Shown one piece after another: positions 34,277 through 42,636 of a stretch of 59,488 nt of DNA; positions within the stretch are counted from its first letter, which is position 1, and every line of letters starts with the position of its first letter. The notes below the pieces were generated by a model. It did not search any database. It was not told the origin of the DNA and saw only the letters and a list, made by a program, of their open reading frames with translations. Origin of the DNA: DASUTB01 sp036374835. Lineage in GTDB: Bacteria; Actinomycetota; Actinomycetes; Jiangellales; Jiangellaceae. A program made the position numbers and the translations under genes. The stretch is from positions 1 through 59,488 of the forward strand of contig DASUTB010000060.1 of NCBI GenBank assembly GCA_036374835.1, written 5' to 3'.

Positions 34277-35173
34277 ATGCGGACCATATCCACTCCTCAT
34301 GTCGCCTCTGCCGGGCTGGTCGTCATGTGGAGTTCCGGTTTCGTCGGCGCACGGCTCGGCACCGACGCCGGATCCGCCGACACGCTCCTGGCCTGGCGAT
34401 TTCTGTTGGCGGCCGCCGTCCTGGTCGGTTGGCTCGCGATCCGAGGTGGGTGGGTTCCTCGCGGCTCCGGTGTGCGTCACGCGACGGTCGGGCTGCTGAC
34501 TCAGTGCGGCTACCTCGGCGGCATCGTGACCGGCGTCGGGATGGGCGTTCCGGCCGGAACCGCCGCCCTGATCGCGGCGCTGCAACCACCCCTCGTCGGC
34601 GCTCTCGCCGGACGCGTGCTCGGCGAGCCGGTCAGCCGACGGCAATGGTCGGGCGTCTGGCTCGGCCTAGCGGGCGTGGCCATCGTGGTCGCCGACGACA
34701 TCGGGCGCGGCACGGCCCAGGCAGCCGCCTACTTGTTGCCGGTCGCCGGCATGGCCGCTCTCTCGGCCGGCACGCTGCTGGAGCGGCGCTGGCGGTCGCC
34801 GGGCACAATCGTCGAGACTCTCACCGTGCATTGCCTTGCCGGTGTGATCTTCTTCGGCGGACTCGCAGCCCTCAACGATCGCGTCCTGCCCCCGCCCGAC
34901 GGCGGCTTCTGGCTTGCGGTCGCCTGGATCGTCGTGCTCTCGCACTTCGGCGGCTACGGGTTCTACCTGGCCGTACTGCGGCACGGTGGCGCGACCAAGG
35001 TCAGCACCCTGCTCTATCTGACCCCGCCGGCGACCATGCTGTGGGCGTTCGTCATGTTCGGCGATCAAGTGACCATCGCCGGGCTCGCCGGGCTCGCCGC
35101 GTGTGCCGTCGCCGTTTGGCTCGTGCTCCACCGCGCCCACCAGAGCGTTGCGCGGCGTGTACCCGCGATATGA
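34277..35173 (+). CDS. EamA/DMT-family transporter
   Basis: A 298-aa inner-membrane exporter-like protein with ten predicted helices in two EamA repeats. The first repeat begins TPHVASAGLVVMWSSGFVGARL and the second after about residue 145, including LLPVAGMAALSAGTLLERRW and VAWIVVLSHFGGYGFYLAVLRHG. Members export amino acids, metabolites or drugs; this substrate is unknown. ATG 34277 lies six bases after TTACCT. Its regulator gene is divergent, and the pair form a self-contained cassette between purF and purM. Confidence 0.9.
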   Translation: MRTISTPHVASAGLVVMWSSGFVGARLGTDAGSADTLLAWRFLLAAAVLVGWLAIRGGWVPRGSGVRHATVGLLTQCGYLGGIVTGVGMGVPAGTAALIAALQPPLVGALAGRVLGEPVSRRQWSGVWLGLAGVAIVVADDIGRGTAQAAAYLLPVAGMAALSAGTLLERRWRSPGTIVETLTVHCLAGVIFFGGLAALNDRVLPPPDGGFWLAVAWIVVLSHFGGYGFYLAVLRHGGATKVSTLLYLTPPATMLWAFVMFGDQVTIAGLAGLAACAVAVWLVLHRAHQSVARRVPAI

Positions 35174-35186
35174 CGCCTACAATCCG

Positions 35187-35226
35187 CGTTAAGCCGGGGA
35201 GTACCGGCTTAACGTGGTCATTCTGC
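35187..35226. repeat. Dispersed intergenic repeat with perfect 11-bp stem
   Basis: CGTTAAGCCGG (35187-35197) pairs exactly with CCGGCTTAACG (35204-35214) across a 6-base loop, followed by TGGTCATTCTGC, the family end in inverted orientation. It sits between the EamA stop and the purM promoter. A likely terminator for the cassette. Confidence 0.8.
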
Positions 35227-35255
35227 GTTTCGCCACTCTCGGTATGCTGCTCGCT

Positions 35256-36314
35256 GTGGCCAGTGACGAGTCGGCGACGTACGCCGCGGCCGGCGTGGAC
35301 ATCGAGGCTGGTGATCGCGCCGTCGCGCTTATGAAGGAGTGGGTCGCCAAGACGCAGCGGTCCGAGGTCGTGGGCGGGCTCGGCGGCTTCGCCGGACTCT
35401 TCGATGCGAGCGCACTCCGGAACTACCGTCGCCCGCTCCTCGCCACCAGCACCGACGGGGTCGGTACCAAGGTCGCAATCGCGCAGCGGATGGACGTACA
35501 CGACACCGTCGGTATCGACCTGGTCGCGATGGTGGTCGACGATATCGTCGTGTGCGGGGCCGAGCCGCTGTTCCTGACCGACTACATCGCCTGCGGCAAG
35601 GTGGTGCCGGACCGGATCGCGGCGATCGTCAAAGGCATCGCAACCGGGTGCGCGGATGCGGGATGCGCACTCATCGGAGGCGAGACCGCCGAGCATCCGG
35701 GCCTGCTCGAACCGGACGAGTACGATCTGGCCGGTGCCGTGACCGGCGTCGTCGAAGCCGACGCGCTTCTCGGGCCTGATCGCGTTCAAGCTGGAGACGC
35801 CATAATCGCGATGCGCTCGAGCGGCCTGCACTCCAACGGCTACTCGCTCGTCCGGCATGTTCTGTTCGACAGGTTGGGATGGGACGTCGACCGGCACATT
35901 CCCGAACTCGGGCACACCTTGGGCGAGGAACTACTGATCCCGACCCGGATCTACGCTCGTGCCTGCCTCGACCTCATCAAGTCCGTCGAGGTGCACGGCT
36001 TCGCGCACATCACCGGCGGTGGGCTCGCTGCGAACCTCGCTCGTGTCCTCCCACCTGGGCTTGATGCCACGGTCGACCGATCGAGCTGGTCACCACAACC
36101 TGTGTTCGGAGTCATAGCCGGGGCAGGTTCGCTGGATCAGGGCGAACTCGAGCACGCCCTGAACATGGGCGTTGGAATGACGGCTACCATCCGGTCCGAG
36201 GACGCCGATCGCACCATCGAGCGGCTCGCCGACTACGGCATCGAATCGTGGCCGGTCGGCGAGGTACACGCCGGTGATGGCGCTGTGCGGATGCGCGGAG
36301 ACTACGCCGACTAG
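35256..36314 (+). CDS. purM: Phosphoribosylformylglycinamidine cyclo-ligase (AIR synthetase)
   Basis: Closes the imidazole ring of FGAM with ATP in purine synthesis; 352 aa. Motifs: TYAAAGVDIEAGDRAV at the N-terminus, STDGVGTKVAIA, DLVAMVVDDIVVCGAEPLF, GGETAEHPG and, near the end, HITGGGLAANLARV. The GTG at 35256 (VASDESATY) is seven bases after TATGCT (35243-35248), so it has its own leaderless promoter and is not transcribed only through purF. It is convergent with the DUF3073 gene ten bases after its stop. Confidence 0.97.
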   Translation: MASDESATYAAAGVDIEAGDRAVALMKEWVAKTQRSEVVGGLGGFAGLFDASALRNYRRPLLATSTDGVGTKVAIAQRMDVHDTVGIDLVAMVVDDIVVCGAEPLFLTDYIACGKVVPDRIAAIVKGIATGCADAGCALIGGETAEHPGLLEPDEYDLAGAVTGVVEADALLGPDRVQAGDAIIAMRSSGLHSNGYSLVRHVLFDRLGWDVDRHIPELGHTLGEELLIPTRIYARACLDLIKSVEVHGFAHITGGGLAANLARVLPPGLDATVDRSSWSPQPVFGVIAGAGSLDQGELEHALNMGVGMTATIRSEDADRTIERLADYGIESWPVGEVHAGDGAVRMRGDYAD

Positions 36315-36324
36315 CGGGCAGGCG

Positions 36325-36516
36325 TCAGCGCTCGTGGGCGTTGTCCCGCTCGTACTCGGCGTACGGGTCGTCGTACTCGTCGCCACCGTCGTCCGACTGA
36401 CCAGTCTTGCCACCGGCGAGTTCGCGCTCAAGCGCGTCAAAGTCGGTGTCAAAGGTCTGGTACTTCAGCTGACGGGCGACCTTCGTCTGCTTGGCCTTGG
36501 CCCGGCCGCGCCCCAT
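36325..36516 (-). CDS. DUF3073 protein
   Basis: A 63-aa protein, MGRGRAKAKQTKVARQLKY at its start, basic, then an acidic Glu/Asp/Tyr-rich C-terminus (GDEYDDPYAEYERD). This is the small actinobacterial DUF3073 family, found beside purM in many species. No biochemical function is established; the charged halves suggest nucleic acid or ribosome binding, which is only an inference. ATG 36516 has GAGGAGG upstream. The frame extends to 36738 but the extra part does not belong to the family. Confidence 0.9.
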   Translation of the reverse strand: MGRGRAKAKQTKVARQLKYQTFDTDFDALERELAGGKTGQSDDGGDEYDDPYAEYERDNAHER

Positions 36517-36789
36517 AGGGTCGACCTCCTCGCGCACAACTCCAGGGCGACCAGTCGTGGACGCCCTCGGGTTACCTTCGGTGACATCTACTCGTAGTGA
36601 TAACGGTACATGCTCGACAGGTGTTCCGCCGTATCCACCCCTCTCGATTTCGGTCTCGGGCGACTGATCCGTGCCCACTGCGACCCGATTCGCGTACCTT
36701 GATACGATTGTGCCAAGAACCTGCTTTTCATCCGCCATGTCAGAGTGCGTCCGGCCAACGCGCGAGGTGCCTGGAGACCTGCGCGGTAG

Positions 36790-37890
36790 TCAGATGGGGA
36801 CGCGGATATTCCGCAGTCTGCTGATCTCGGACATGCGTCGCTCCGCAAGGCGGTCGGCGGCCACCGCGGGCGGGACGCCGTCCTCGGCGGCTTGGGTGAA
36901 GATCCGCTTCGTCACGTCGAAGATGTGCGTCGCCTTGCCTTTGGCTCGTTCGAAGGAGAAGCCTTCGAGCTCGTCGGCGACCTGGATCACGCCGCCTGAG
37001 TTCACGACGTAGTCCGGTGCATAGAGGATCCCGCGGTCAGCCAGCATCTTCTCGACACCCGGATGCGCGAGCTGGTTGTTCGCCCCACCGCATACCGCCG
37101 TCGCCCGGAGTGCGTCGACCGTGTCGTCGTCCAGTGCGCCGCCGAGCGCACACGGTGCGTAGATGTCGATGTCGGACCGGATCAGTGCGTCGGTGTCATC
37201 GACGACCTGGACGTCCGGGTGCTGCGTGCGCAGCCGGTCCACCGCCTCGGCGGAGATATCGGTGACGACGACCGCCGCTCCGTCCTCCAGCAGCAATTCG
37301 GCCAGCTTTGCTCCGACTTTGCCAACACCTGCGACGCCGACGGTCCTGCCACGCAGGCTCGACGATCCCCACAGGTGCTCTCCACACGCGCGCATGCCTT
37401 GGAACACGCCGAACGACGTGAGGACGCTGGAATCCCCGGCGCCGCCGGCAGCGGGCGAGCGTCCGGTCACCCACCGCGACTCGCGGGCGACGACGTCCAT
37501 GTCCGTGACATACGTGCCAACGTCGCACGCGGTGATGTACCGACCGCCCAGCGACTCGACGAAGCGACCGTAGGCACGCAACAACGCCTCGGACTTGTCG
37601 GTCTCCGGATCGCCGATTATCACAGCCTTACCACCGCCGAGGTCGAGCCCGGCGAGCGCATTCTTGTAGGCCATGCTTCTGGACAGATCCAGCACGTCGG
37701 CGAGCGCATCGTCCTCGGACTCGTACGGATAGAACCGGGTACCGCCGAGGGCGGGGCCGAGCGCGGTGGAGTAGATCCCGATGATCGCTCGGAGGCCCGA
37801 GCGCTCGTCCTGACAGAAGACCACTTGCTCGTGCCCGGCCGGCGAGTCATGCCTGCCGAACACCCGTACTGCAGTCGACGTATCGGTCAC
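36790..37890 (-). CDS. vdh: Leu/Val/Phe/Glu dehydrogenase family, valine dehydrogenase-like
   Basis: Deaminates a branched-chain amino acid to the 2-oxo acid with NAD; 366 aa. The catalytic/substrate segment is YKNALAGLDLGGGKAV with Lys76 and Lys88, then a conserved DVGTYVTDMD. The Rossmann domain has GVAGVGKVGAKLAE. The similarity to Streptomyces valine dehydrogenase and the location beside bldC and DUF3073 support that assignment; leucine dehydrogenase remains possible. The GTG start at 37890 sits inside the GGTCAC-N4-GTGACC repeat, a possible operator. It is divergent from bldC across 378 bp. Confidence 0.9.
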   Translation of the reverse strand: MTDTSTAVRVFGRHDSPAGHEQVVFCQDERSGLRAIIGIYSTALGPALGGTRFYPYESEDDALADVLDLSRSMAYKNALAGLDLGGGKAVIIGDPETDKSEALLRAYGRFVESLGGRYITACDVGTYVTDMDVVARESRWVTGRSPAAGGAGDSSVLTSFGVFQGMRACGEHLWGSSSLRGRTVGVAGVGKVGAKLAELLLEDGAAVVVTDISAEAVDRLRTQHPDVQVVDDTDALIRSDIDIYAPCALGGALDDDTVDALRATAVCGGANNQLAHPGVEKMLADRGILYAPDYVVNSGGVIQVADELEGFSFERAKGKATHIFDVTKRIFTQAAEDGVPPAVAADRLAERRMSEISRLRNIRVPI

Positions 37891-37900
37891 GGTGGTGACC
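37885..37900. promoter_or_regulatory. Inverted repeat over the vdh start codon
   Basis: GGTCAC-GGTG-GTGACC is a perfect 6-bp inverted repeat. It covers the GTG start of the valine dehydrogenase gene, so a bound protein would hinder its expression. The regulator is not known from this window. Confidence 0.45.
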
Positions 37901-38268
37901 CTTTCATGTCGGTAGCCCGCGTGTCATGGATCGCACGACAACATCGGGGCAGATCGGTTGTCTGGCTCCACCATAAGCGATGCCGAACGTGACGCATGTG
38001 ACTCGGGTTTGCTTGCGGTGCGCAATGTGCAGAGTCCGGCTAGGGTGCCGATGTCCCGGCGAGCAAGCCCCACAGACACGATCTTGTAATGATTTGGGTT
38101 GGACTCGCGGCATACGTCTTTGTTGCGTAGACTTGGTGGTGGAGATGGGGGAGTGGTCCGAATGGCCCCTCACACAAATTGGCGATTCGACTGACTGTCC
38201 TTCTCTGGGTAGGTGGAATATCCGTGTGACGGGGTAGACGCTCCGCCACTCTCACTGGGAGGTGTTCG
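37901..38268. other. Intergenic region between vdh and bldC
   Basis: 368 bp without a supportable gene. It must hold the bldC promoter; TAGACT at 38128-38133 is the best -10-like match but no good -35 lies at 17-19 bp. Small reading frames in it do not resemble proteins. The bldC transcript would have a long leader if TAGACT is used. Confidence 0.5.
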
Positions 38269-38484
38269 ATGGCGACGAGGACTCAAGACGCCGAGCCCCT
38301 CCTCACGCCTGCTGAAGTGGCTGCGATGTTCCGGGTAGACCCGAAGACGGTCACCCGTTGGGCGAAGGCTGGAAAGCTGACCTCAATCAGGACTCTCGGG
38401 GGACACCGCCGCTATCGGGAATCCGAGGTGCGAGCACTGCTTGCGGGGCAGATCCCGCAACAGCGTGATTCGGAGCTCGAGTAG
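38269..38484 (+). CDS. bldC: BldC, MerR-type DNA-binding developmental regulator
   Basis: A 71-aa protein composed of one winged helix-turn-helix DNA-binding domain and no effector domain. LLTPAEVAAMFRVDPKTVTRWAKAGKLTSIRTLGGHRRYRESEVRALL shows the typical fold; it matches the BldC family of Streptomyces, which binds repeats cooperatively and delays development. ATG 38269 follows GGGAGGTG. The same order (DUF3073, valine dehydrogenase, bldC) occurs in Streptomyces. A terminator hairpin follows at 38549. Confidence 0.95.
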   Translation: MATRTQDAEPLLTPAEVAAMFRVDPKTVTRWAKAGKLTSIRTLGGHRRYRESEVRALLAGQIPQQRDSELE

Positions 38485-38548
38485 TAGGAGTGAGGAGTTC
38501 CTGATCCCGGGGTAACCGGTTGTCAGGAGGTTCGACTCCGCAGTCGGT

Positions 38549-38584
38549 ACGGCCAGCGTGCGTGATGACGCGGACGCTGGCCGT
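38549..38584 (+). terminator. Intrinsic terminator after bldC
   Basis: ACGGCCAGCGT (38549-38559) and ACGCTGGCCGT (38574-38584) form a perfect 11-bp stem with a 14-base loop, followed by TACTTTGCTC. It is 65 bp after the bldC stop. Confidence 0.8.
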
Positions 38585-38747
38585 TACTTTGCTCTCGTCG
38601 TGAGTGTCGGCGGATCGGACGCAGCTGCAGGTGAGAACGCCGGCTCATAATGGGCCCTGGCGGAGGATCGCAACGAGCACGCGTAATCCGACGGTCAACC
38701 TCTCATGTGAGCCGGGCCGATGGAGTTGGCAGCGACATAGCCGGAGA

Positions 38748-38777
38748 CGTCGATGCCGGTCAGAGCCGACATCGACG
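38748..38777 (-). terminator. Hairpin downstream of tRNA-Phe
   Basis: CGTCGATG and CATCGACG form an 8-bp inverted repeat 14 bp past the 3' end of the tRNA-Phe. The rest of 38485-38791 (307 bp) shows no gene. The hairpin may stop the tRNA transcript, though no T-run follows it. Confidence 0.45.
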
Positions 38778-38791
38778 CTTTCTGGACTGAG

Positions 38792-38864
38792 TGGACAGGG
38801 GCGGGATCGATCCGCCGACCTTCCGCTTTTCAGGCGGACGCTCTTCCGACTGAGCTACCTGTCC
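38792..38864 (-). tRNA. tRNA-Phe (GAA)
   Basis: A 73-nt cloverleaf: acceptor GGACAGG/CCTGTCC, D stem GCTC/GAGC, anticodon stem TCCGC/GCGGA with loop CTGAAAA giving GAA, T stem GGCGG/CCGCC. CCA is not encoded. The T loop reads ATCGATC, so the normal U54 is A. All other tRNA positions look normal. Confidence 0.95.
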
Positions 38865-38967
38865 GGGCGCACCGAGTCTAGCGGACGGTCGGCACTCGTT
38901 CGAAATCAGGCACCGGAGATCATCCAGCCTTGCTCGGCTTGTACCTGCATTGCGGCGCCTACGGTCC

Positions 38968-39006
38968 GCGTCAAGCCGGGGAGTGGCGGCTTAACGCGAT
39001 CATTCT
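38968..39006. repeat. Dispersed intergenic repeat, short hairpin form
   Basis: GCGTCAAGCCG and CGGCTTAACGC pair over 11 bp with one mismatch, followed by GATCATTCT, the family end. It is next to the stop of the CopD-CtaG gene. This is the last copy seen to the right. Confidence 0.7.
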
Positions 39007-41030
39007 CATTGGCGGGTGCGCTGGTTCAGCCGGTCAAGGTAACGGTTGTATTCGGCCAGCGCCGCGTCATCGCTGCCGGACTCACGACGATCGAAGCGTC
39101 GCGCCTCGCGCTCATCGGATCGCGACCACTGATAGACCAGCACGATGAATACGAGCAAGCCGGGGATCTCGCCGAAACCCCAGCTGATCTGACCGGCCAG
39201 TTGTTGGTCGGCCAGCGCGTCGGGCAGCCAGGTGATCTCGGTGGCGAGCTCGCGGTAGTAGTCGCCGGCGATCAGCCGTGCCGATTCCATCAGCGCCAGA
39301 CCGAACAGAGCATGGAACACGAGTGCGCCGAACTGCAGTCCCATGCGGGCGAGGTAGTGCGGCCGGCGCGGCAGCGGGTCAATTCCGATCAGCACGTCGT
39401 AGAAGAGTAGGCCGGTGAGCAGGAAGTGCAGGCTCATCAGGGAGTGACCGGTGTGGTCGCGCATCGCGGCGCCGAAGAGCCCGGTGAAGTAGACCATGAA
39501 CGGTCCGGTGACGAACAGCGCCAACGCAACCAGTGGATTGGTGATCACTCGTATGAAGCGGCTGTGCGTGATGGCGAGGATCCACTCGCGCGGCCCTCGC
39601 TCGCCGCGGCGGGCGGGGTGGAGTGCACGCAGTGCGAGCAGCACCGGGCCGCCGAGCACGAGCAATGGCGGCACGACCATCATCAGGATCATGTGCTGCA
39701 CCATGTGCACCGACAGCATGGTCATGCCGTAGGTCATCAGTCCGGACAGCTGGGTGAACGCGAGAATCCCGACGCCGGCCATCCACGCCGCGGTCCGCCC
39801 GACCGGCCAGTGGACGCCGCGCCTGCGGAGCCGATGCAGGCCACCGGCGTACAGCAACACGGCGGCGACGCAGCCAAGCGCGAAGAGCGCGTCAGGGTAG
39901 AACTCCGTGAAGATCCGGCCGAACGTCGGCTCCGGCGGCGGCGCGTATCCGAGGAGCGCGCGCACCGGCGTGATGTTCGGCGGTTCCTCGGGTACCGGCG
40001 GCGGTGTGCGGGCGAGCGCCACCGCCAGTGCCATCGCCGCCCCCATGACGATGACCTCGATCGCCGCCAGACGGCGGAACGAGCCGCGCTTGCCGCGCGA
40101 GATATCCGGCAGCGTGCGCTGCCGGTGCCACCAGCCGAACCAGCCCAACGCGGTGAGCGCGAGCAGCTTGGCCAGCATCACCAGGCCGTACGACGTCGTG
40201 ACGATGTCGGTGAGGGACGTCAACCGCAGCGATCCGTTGACCACGCCGCTGGTCCCGACCGCGACGAAGCACCCGAGAGCAAGCGCCGAGTACGTCCCCG
40301 CGACCTTCGGCAGGTCCCGGCCGCGTCCGGCCGCGTACCAGCTCAGCGCCACGAGGCCACCCACCCACAGCGCCATCGCGACGAGGTGGACGAACAGCGC
40401 GATGACGGCGCTGACGTGATAGTCGCCGGAGCCGGAGTGCCCGGCCAGCGCAGGTGGCACGAGCGTGGCCAGCGCCAGGCACAACACTGCGAGCGCGCCA
40501 CCGCGGGTCAGGGTCAAGCGCGCCGCCGGCGCGATCGCGAAGGCCAGGACGATTACCGCCGCGTACGCCTGGCCCTGCACGATGCTCGACGTGTAGGTGA
40601 AGAACGCCTCCCCGCGCAGCGCCTCCGGCAGCGGCTGCCCGGAGAGGTCCGAGAGTGTCAGCAGATGGACGGCGATCGCCGACAGCACCCAGAACAGCGA
40701 GGAGATCGACGCGAGCCGCATCGCCACCAGTGCGTCCCGGCTCAGCTCTCCGTCGCCCCTTCGCGACGGCATGATCGCGGCTATCAGGATGAAGCCGACC
40801 GTCACCGTGCTCGACATGGTGAGTAACGCGCGGGCCACGGGCAGGCCCCACATCGTGCCCGCACCCGGTGTCGCCAGGCCGGGCACCGGACCCTCACTGC
40901 CTCCCCCGGCGACGAGCGCCACGATGAGTACGCCGAGCACGGTCAGCGCCGCCGCGGTCCCCCATCGCCCGATGCCCGGCACGCCGTCGACGTCGGTCGG
41001 GGCGCTCTTGGATTCGACCGTCCGGCTCAT
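39006..41030 (-). CDS. Fusion of CopD-like copper transporter and CtaG-like cytochrome oxidase assembly protein
   Basis: A 674-aa integral membrane protein. Residues 1-330 carry the CopD domain (about eight helices, including TLVPPALAGHSGSGDYHVSAV with His for metal and LWVGGLVALSWYAAGRGRDLPKV). Residues ~360-674 are the CtaG/caa3-assembly domain, with FTQLSGLMTYGMTMLSVHMVQHMILMM and a second block LMSLHFLLTGLLFYDVLIGIDP. The fusion is known in actinobacteria and links copper import to copper loading of cytochrome c oxidase. It overlaps copC by four bases. The stop touches a repeat end. Confidence 0.9.
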   Translation of the reverse strand: MSRTVESKSAPTDVDGVPGIGRWGTAAALTVLGVLIVALVAGGGSEGPVPGLATPGAGTMWGLPVARALLTMSSTVTVGFILIAAIMPSRRGDGELSRDALVAMRLASISSLFWVLSAIAVHLLTLSDLSGQPLPEALRGEAFFTYTSSIVQGQAYAAVIVLAFAIAPAARLTLTRGGALAVLCLALATLVPPALAGHSGSGDYHVSAVIALFVHLVAMALWVGGLVALSWYAAGRGRDLPKVAGTYSALALGCFVAVGTSGVVNGSLRLTSLTDIVTTSYGLVMLAKLLALTALGWFGWWHRQRTLPDISRGKRGSFRRLAAIEVIVMGAAMALAVALARTPPPVPEEPPNITPVRALLGYAPPPEPTFGRIFTEFYPDALFALGCVAAVLLYAGGLHRLRRRGVHWPVGRTAAWMAGVGILAFTQLSGLMTYGMTMLSVHMVQHMILMMVVPPLLVLGGPVLLALRALHPARRGERGPREWILAITHSRFIRVITNPLVALALFVTGPFMVYFTGLFGAAMRDHTGHSLMSLHFLLTGLLFYDVLIGIDPLPRRPHYLARMGLQFGALVFHALFGLALMESARLIAGDYYRELATEITWLPDALADQQLAGQISWGFGEIPGLLVFIVLVYQWSRSDEREARRFDRRESGSDDAALAEYNRYLDRLNQRTRQ

Positions 41031-41668
41031 GGCTCGACCGGCGGTGCGTCGTCATCGCCGGCCGAGCCCGGCCGGCGCCGCATCAGCAGTACGGTCGCGA
41101 TACCGAGGGCGGCGATGGCGGCCATCGTCGCCGCGACGGTCGCCACCGGTGTAGCGTCGTCGTCTTTCGCCGCGCCGTCCGCCGCAGTTCCACCCTCGGA
41201 CGCATCACCCTTGGACGCCGCTGGTTCGTCCGGAGTGCCCTCGTCGGTAGCCGGCTCGCCAGCGGCGTTGCCTCCAGCAGATTCGACGGTGAACGCGATG
41301 ACACCGGTGACCGGATGCGCGTCCGCGGAACCCGCCCGATAGCTGATGCGGTAGTCGCCGGCGGGCATGTCGGCCACAGGCTGGGTGATGATCGACCCGT
41401 CCACCTCGGGCGTGCCGTCCTCGTAGTGCGTCTCCTCGGCGTCAAGGACGGCTACCTGCGTGAAGTCGGGCTGCACCGCTTCGTCGAACTCCAGCACGAC
41501 CTCATCAGGCGGCTCGGCGAGGACGGCGCCGTCCTCCGGATCACTGCTGACGAGCGAGGCATGTGCCGCGGCCTGGCCGGCGATCACGACACTGGCCGCC
41601 AGTGCGGCCAACACGCCGAGCCAGACTGCCTTGCGACGCACGCGGACTCCTTCGAAACTCGTCATCAT
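41027..41668 (-). CDS. CopC-domain copper-binding protein, secreted and membrane anchored
   Basis: A 213-aa extracytoplasmic protein. A Sec signal peptide (about residues 10-34, VWLGVLAALAASVVIAGQAAA) cleaves before the copper-binding N-terminal His (HASLVSSDP). The CopC beta-sandwich runs to about residue 130 and contains DAHPVTG with a second His. A Glu/Asp/Ala-rich linker and a C-terminal helix (VAATMAAIAALGIATVLLMRRR) anchor it. ATG 41668 (or the next ATG at 41665) is chosen; the longer frame to 41872 has no signal peptide. It hands copper to the CopD-CtaG protein encoded next. Confidence 0.9.
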   Translation of the reverse strand: MMTSFEGVRVRRKAVWLGVLAALAASVVIAGQAAAHASLVSSDPEDGAVLAEPPDEVVLEFDEAVQPDFTQVAVLDAEETHYEDGTPEVDGSIITQPVADMPAGDYRISYRAGSADAHPVTGVIAFTVESAGGNAAGEPATDEGTPDEPAASKGDASEGGTAADGAAKDDDATPVATVAATMAAIAALGIATVLLMRRRPGSAGDDDAPPVEP

Positions 41669-41892
41669 GGTATTTCCGCCCTGTCGGCGAGGGACAATCG
41701 CGTGCCACTTCGGGCAGGCAGGCACCGCGGGCAGCGGGCCCGTGGCGGCCAGGTACGAGTAATCCCCGGCTTGGCGGTACTCGCTCAGCGTAGCGCCCCG
41801 TACGCAACGGCTGGGAAGGGGCAGCGTGCACCTTCCACCTGCATAGCGGGAGCGCCACGGAGCGCGGATCATGCGCGGGCTACGATCAGCCG

Positions 41893-42636
41893 GTGCCTGA
41901 TGTTATTGATCTTCCCGCAAGCCGATTCGCCGCCCTCGTGGCACCCGCCATCGATCGTGCCTTCATCGGCGCGATGCACGCCGCCCGCGACAACGGTGGT
42001 CACGCCCTCGTGCTGGCATACGGCGGACGCGCCGCCGGCACGTTGATCGAACTACGCAATCCGCTTGCCGCCGGCCGCACCGTCGGCCACGAGATCACCG
42101 ACGGACCCTATCGCTACCAGAACCCTGACGAGGTGATGCACAGCCTGCAGCACAGTGCGGAGCAGGGCCTGCTCACGCGCAACCGTGACGGACGCTTTGC
42201 CGCGACAGAACATGGCAGCGCATTCCTCAATGATCTCTACGCGCATCACTCGGCGGTGCTTGCCGAGCGCTGGGAGGAGGGACATAGCGCCCAGCTCAAA
42301 CGGCTCATTCCGCTGACCGGGCGGGTCATGAAAGCGGCGGGTGACACCGGCGGCCAAGGGTGGGCGGTGTTCGCGCCGCCACATGAGCCGGCCGGCTCAA
42401 CGCCTGGCACGATCCTGCTCAACCGGCTCTCCACGTTGCGTGCGCATCGGGCTGACGCGCACGCGGCGGCGTGGCAGGAGGCCGGGCTAACCGTCGGCGA
42501 GATCCTGGCCATGGAGCCGGGACCGGATCGGGATGCGATCGAAGACGACACCAACACTCGTGCCGGCGTGCCGTACGAATCGCTGACTCCGGACGAGCGG
42601 CTCACCCTGCTAGCCGATCTGGCTGCGCTCCCCTAG
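41893..42636 (+). CDS. Hypothetical protein with a winged-helix-like middle
   Basis: A 247-aa protein I do not recognise with confidence. The middle (about residues 70-120, NPDEVMHSLQHSAEQGLLTRNRDGRFAATEHGSAFL) looks like a winged helix of the MarR type. The other parts are helical. GTG 41893 follows TACGAT by six bases, a typical leaderless start. It stops four bases into the convergent flippase-like gene, so the two stops overlap. A relation to SCO6745-like proteins is possible but unverified. Confidence 0.6.
   Translation: MPDVIDLPASRFAALVAPAIDRAFIGAMHAARDNGGHALVLAYGGRAAGTLIELRNPLAAGRTVGHEITDGPYRYQNPDEVMHSLQHSAEQGLLTRNRDGRFAATEHGSAFLNDLYAHHSAVLAERWEEGHSAQLKRLIPLTGRVMKAAGDTGGQGWAVFAPPHEPAGSTPGTILLNRLSTLRAHRADAHAAAWQEAGLTVGEILAMEPGPDRDAIEDDTNTRAGVPYESLTPDERLTLLADLAALP

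Noticed and set aside
37980..38237. An 85-codon frame upstream of bldC
   Set aside because: It is Cys/Arg-rich with no ribosome-binding site and no family resemblance; the area is more likely promoter and leader.
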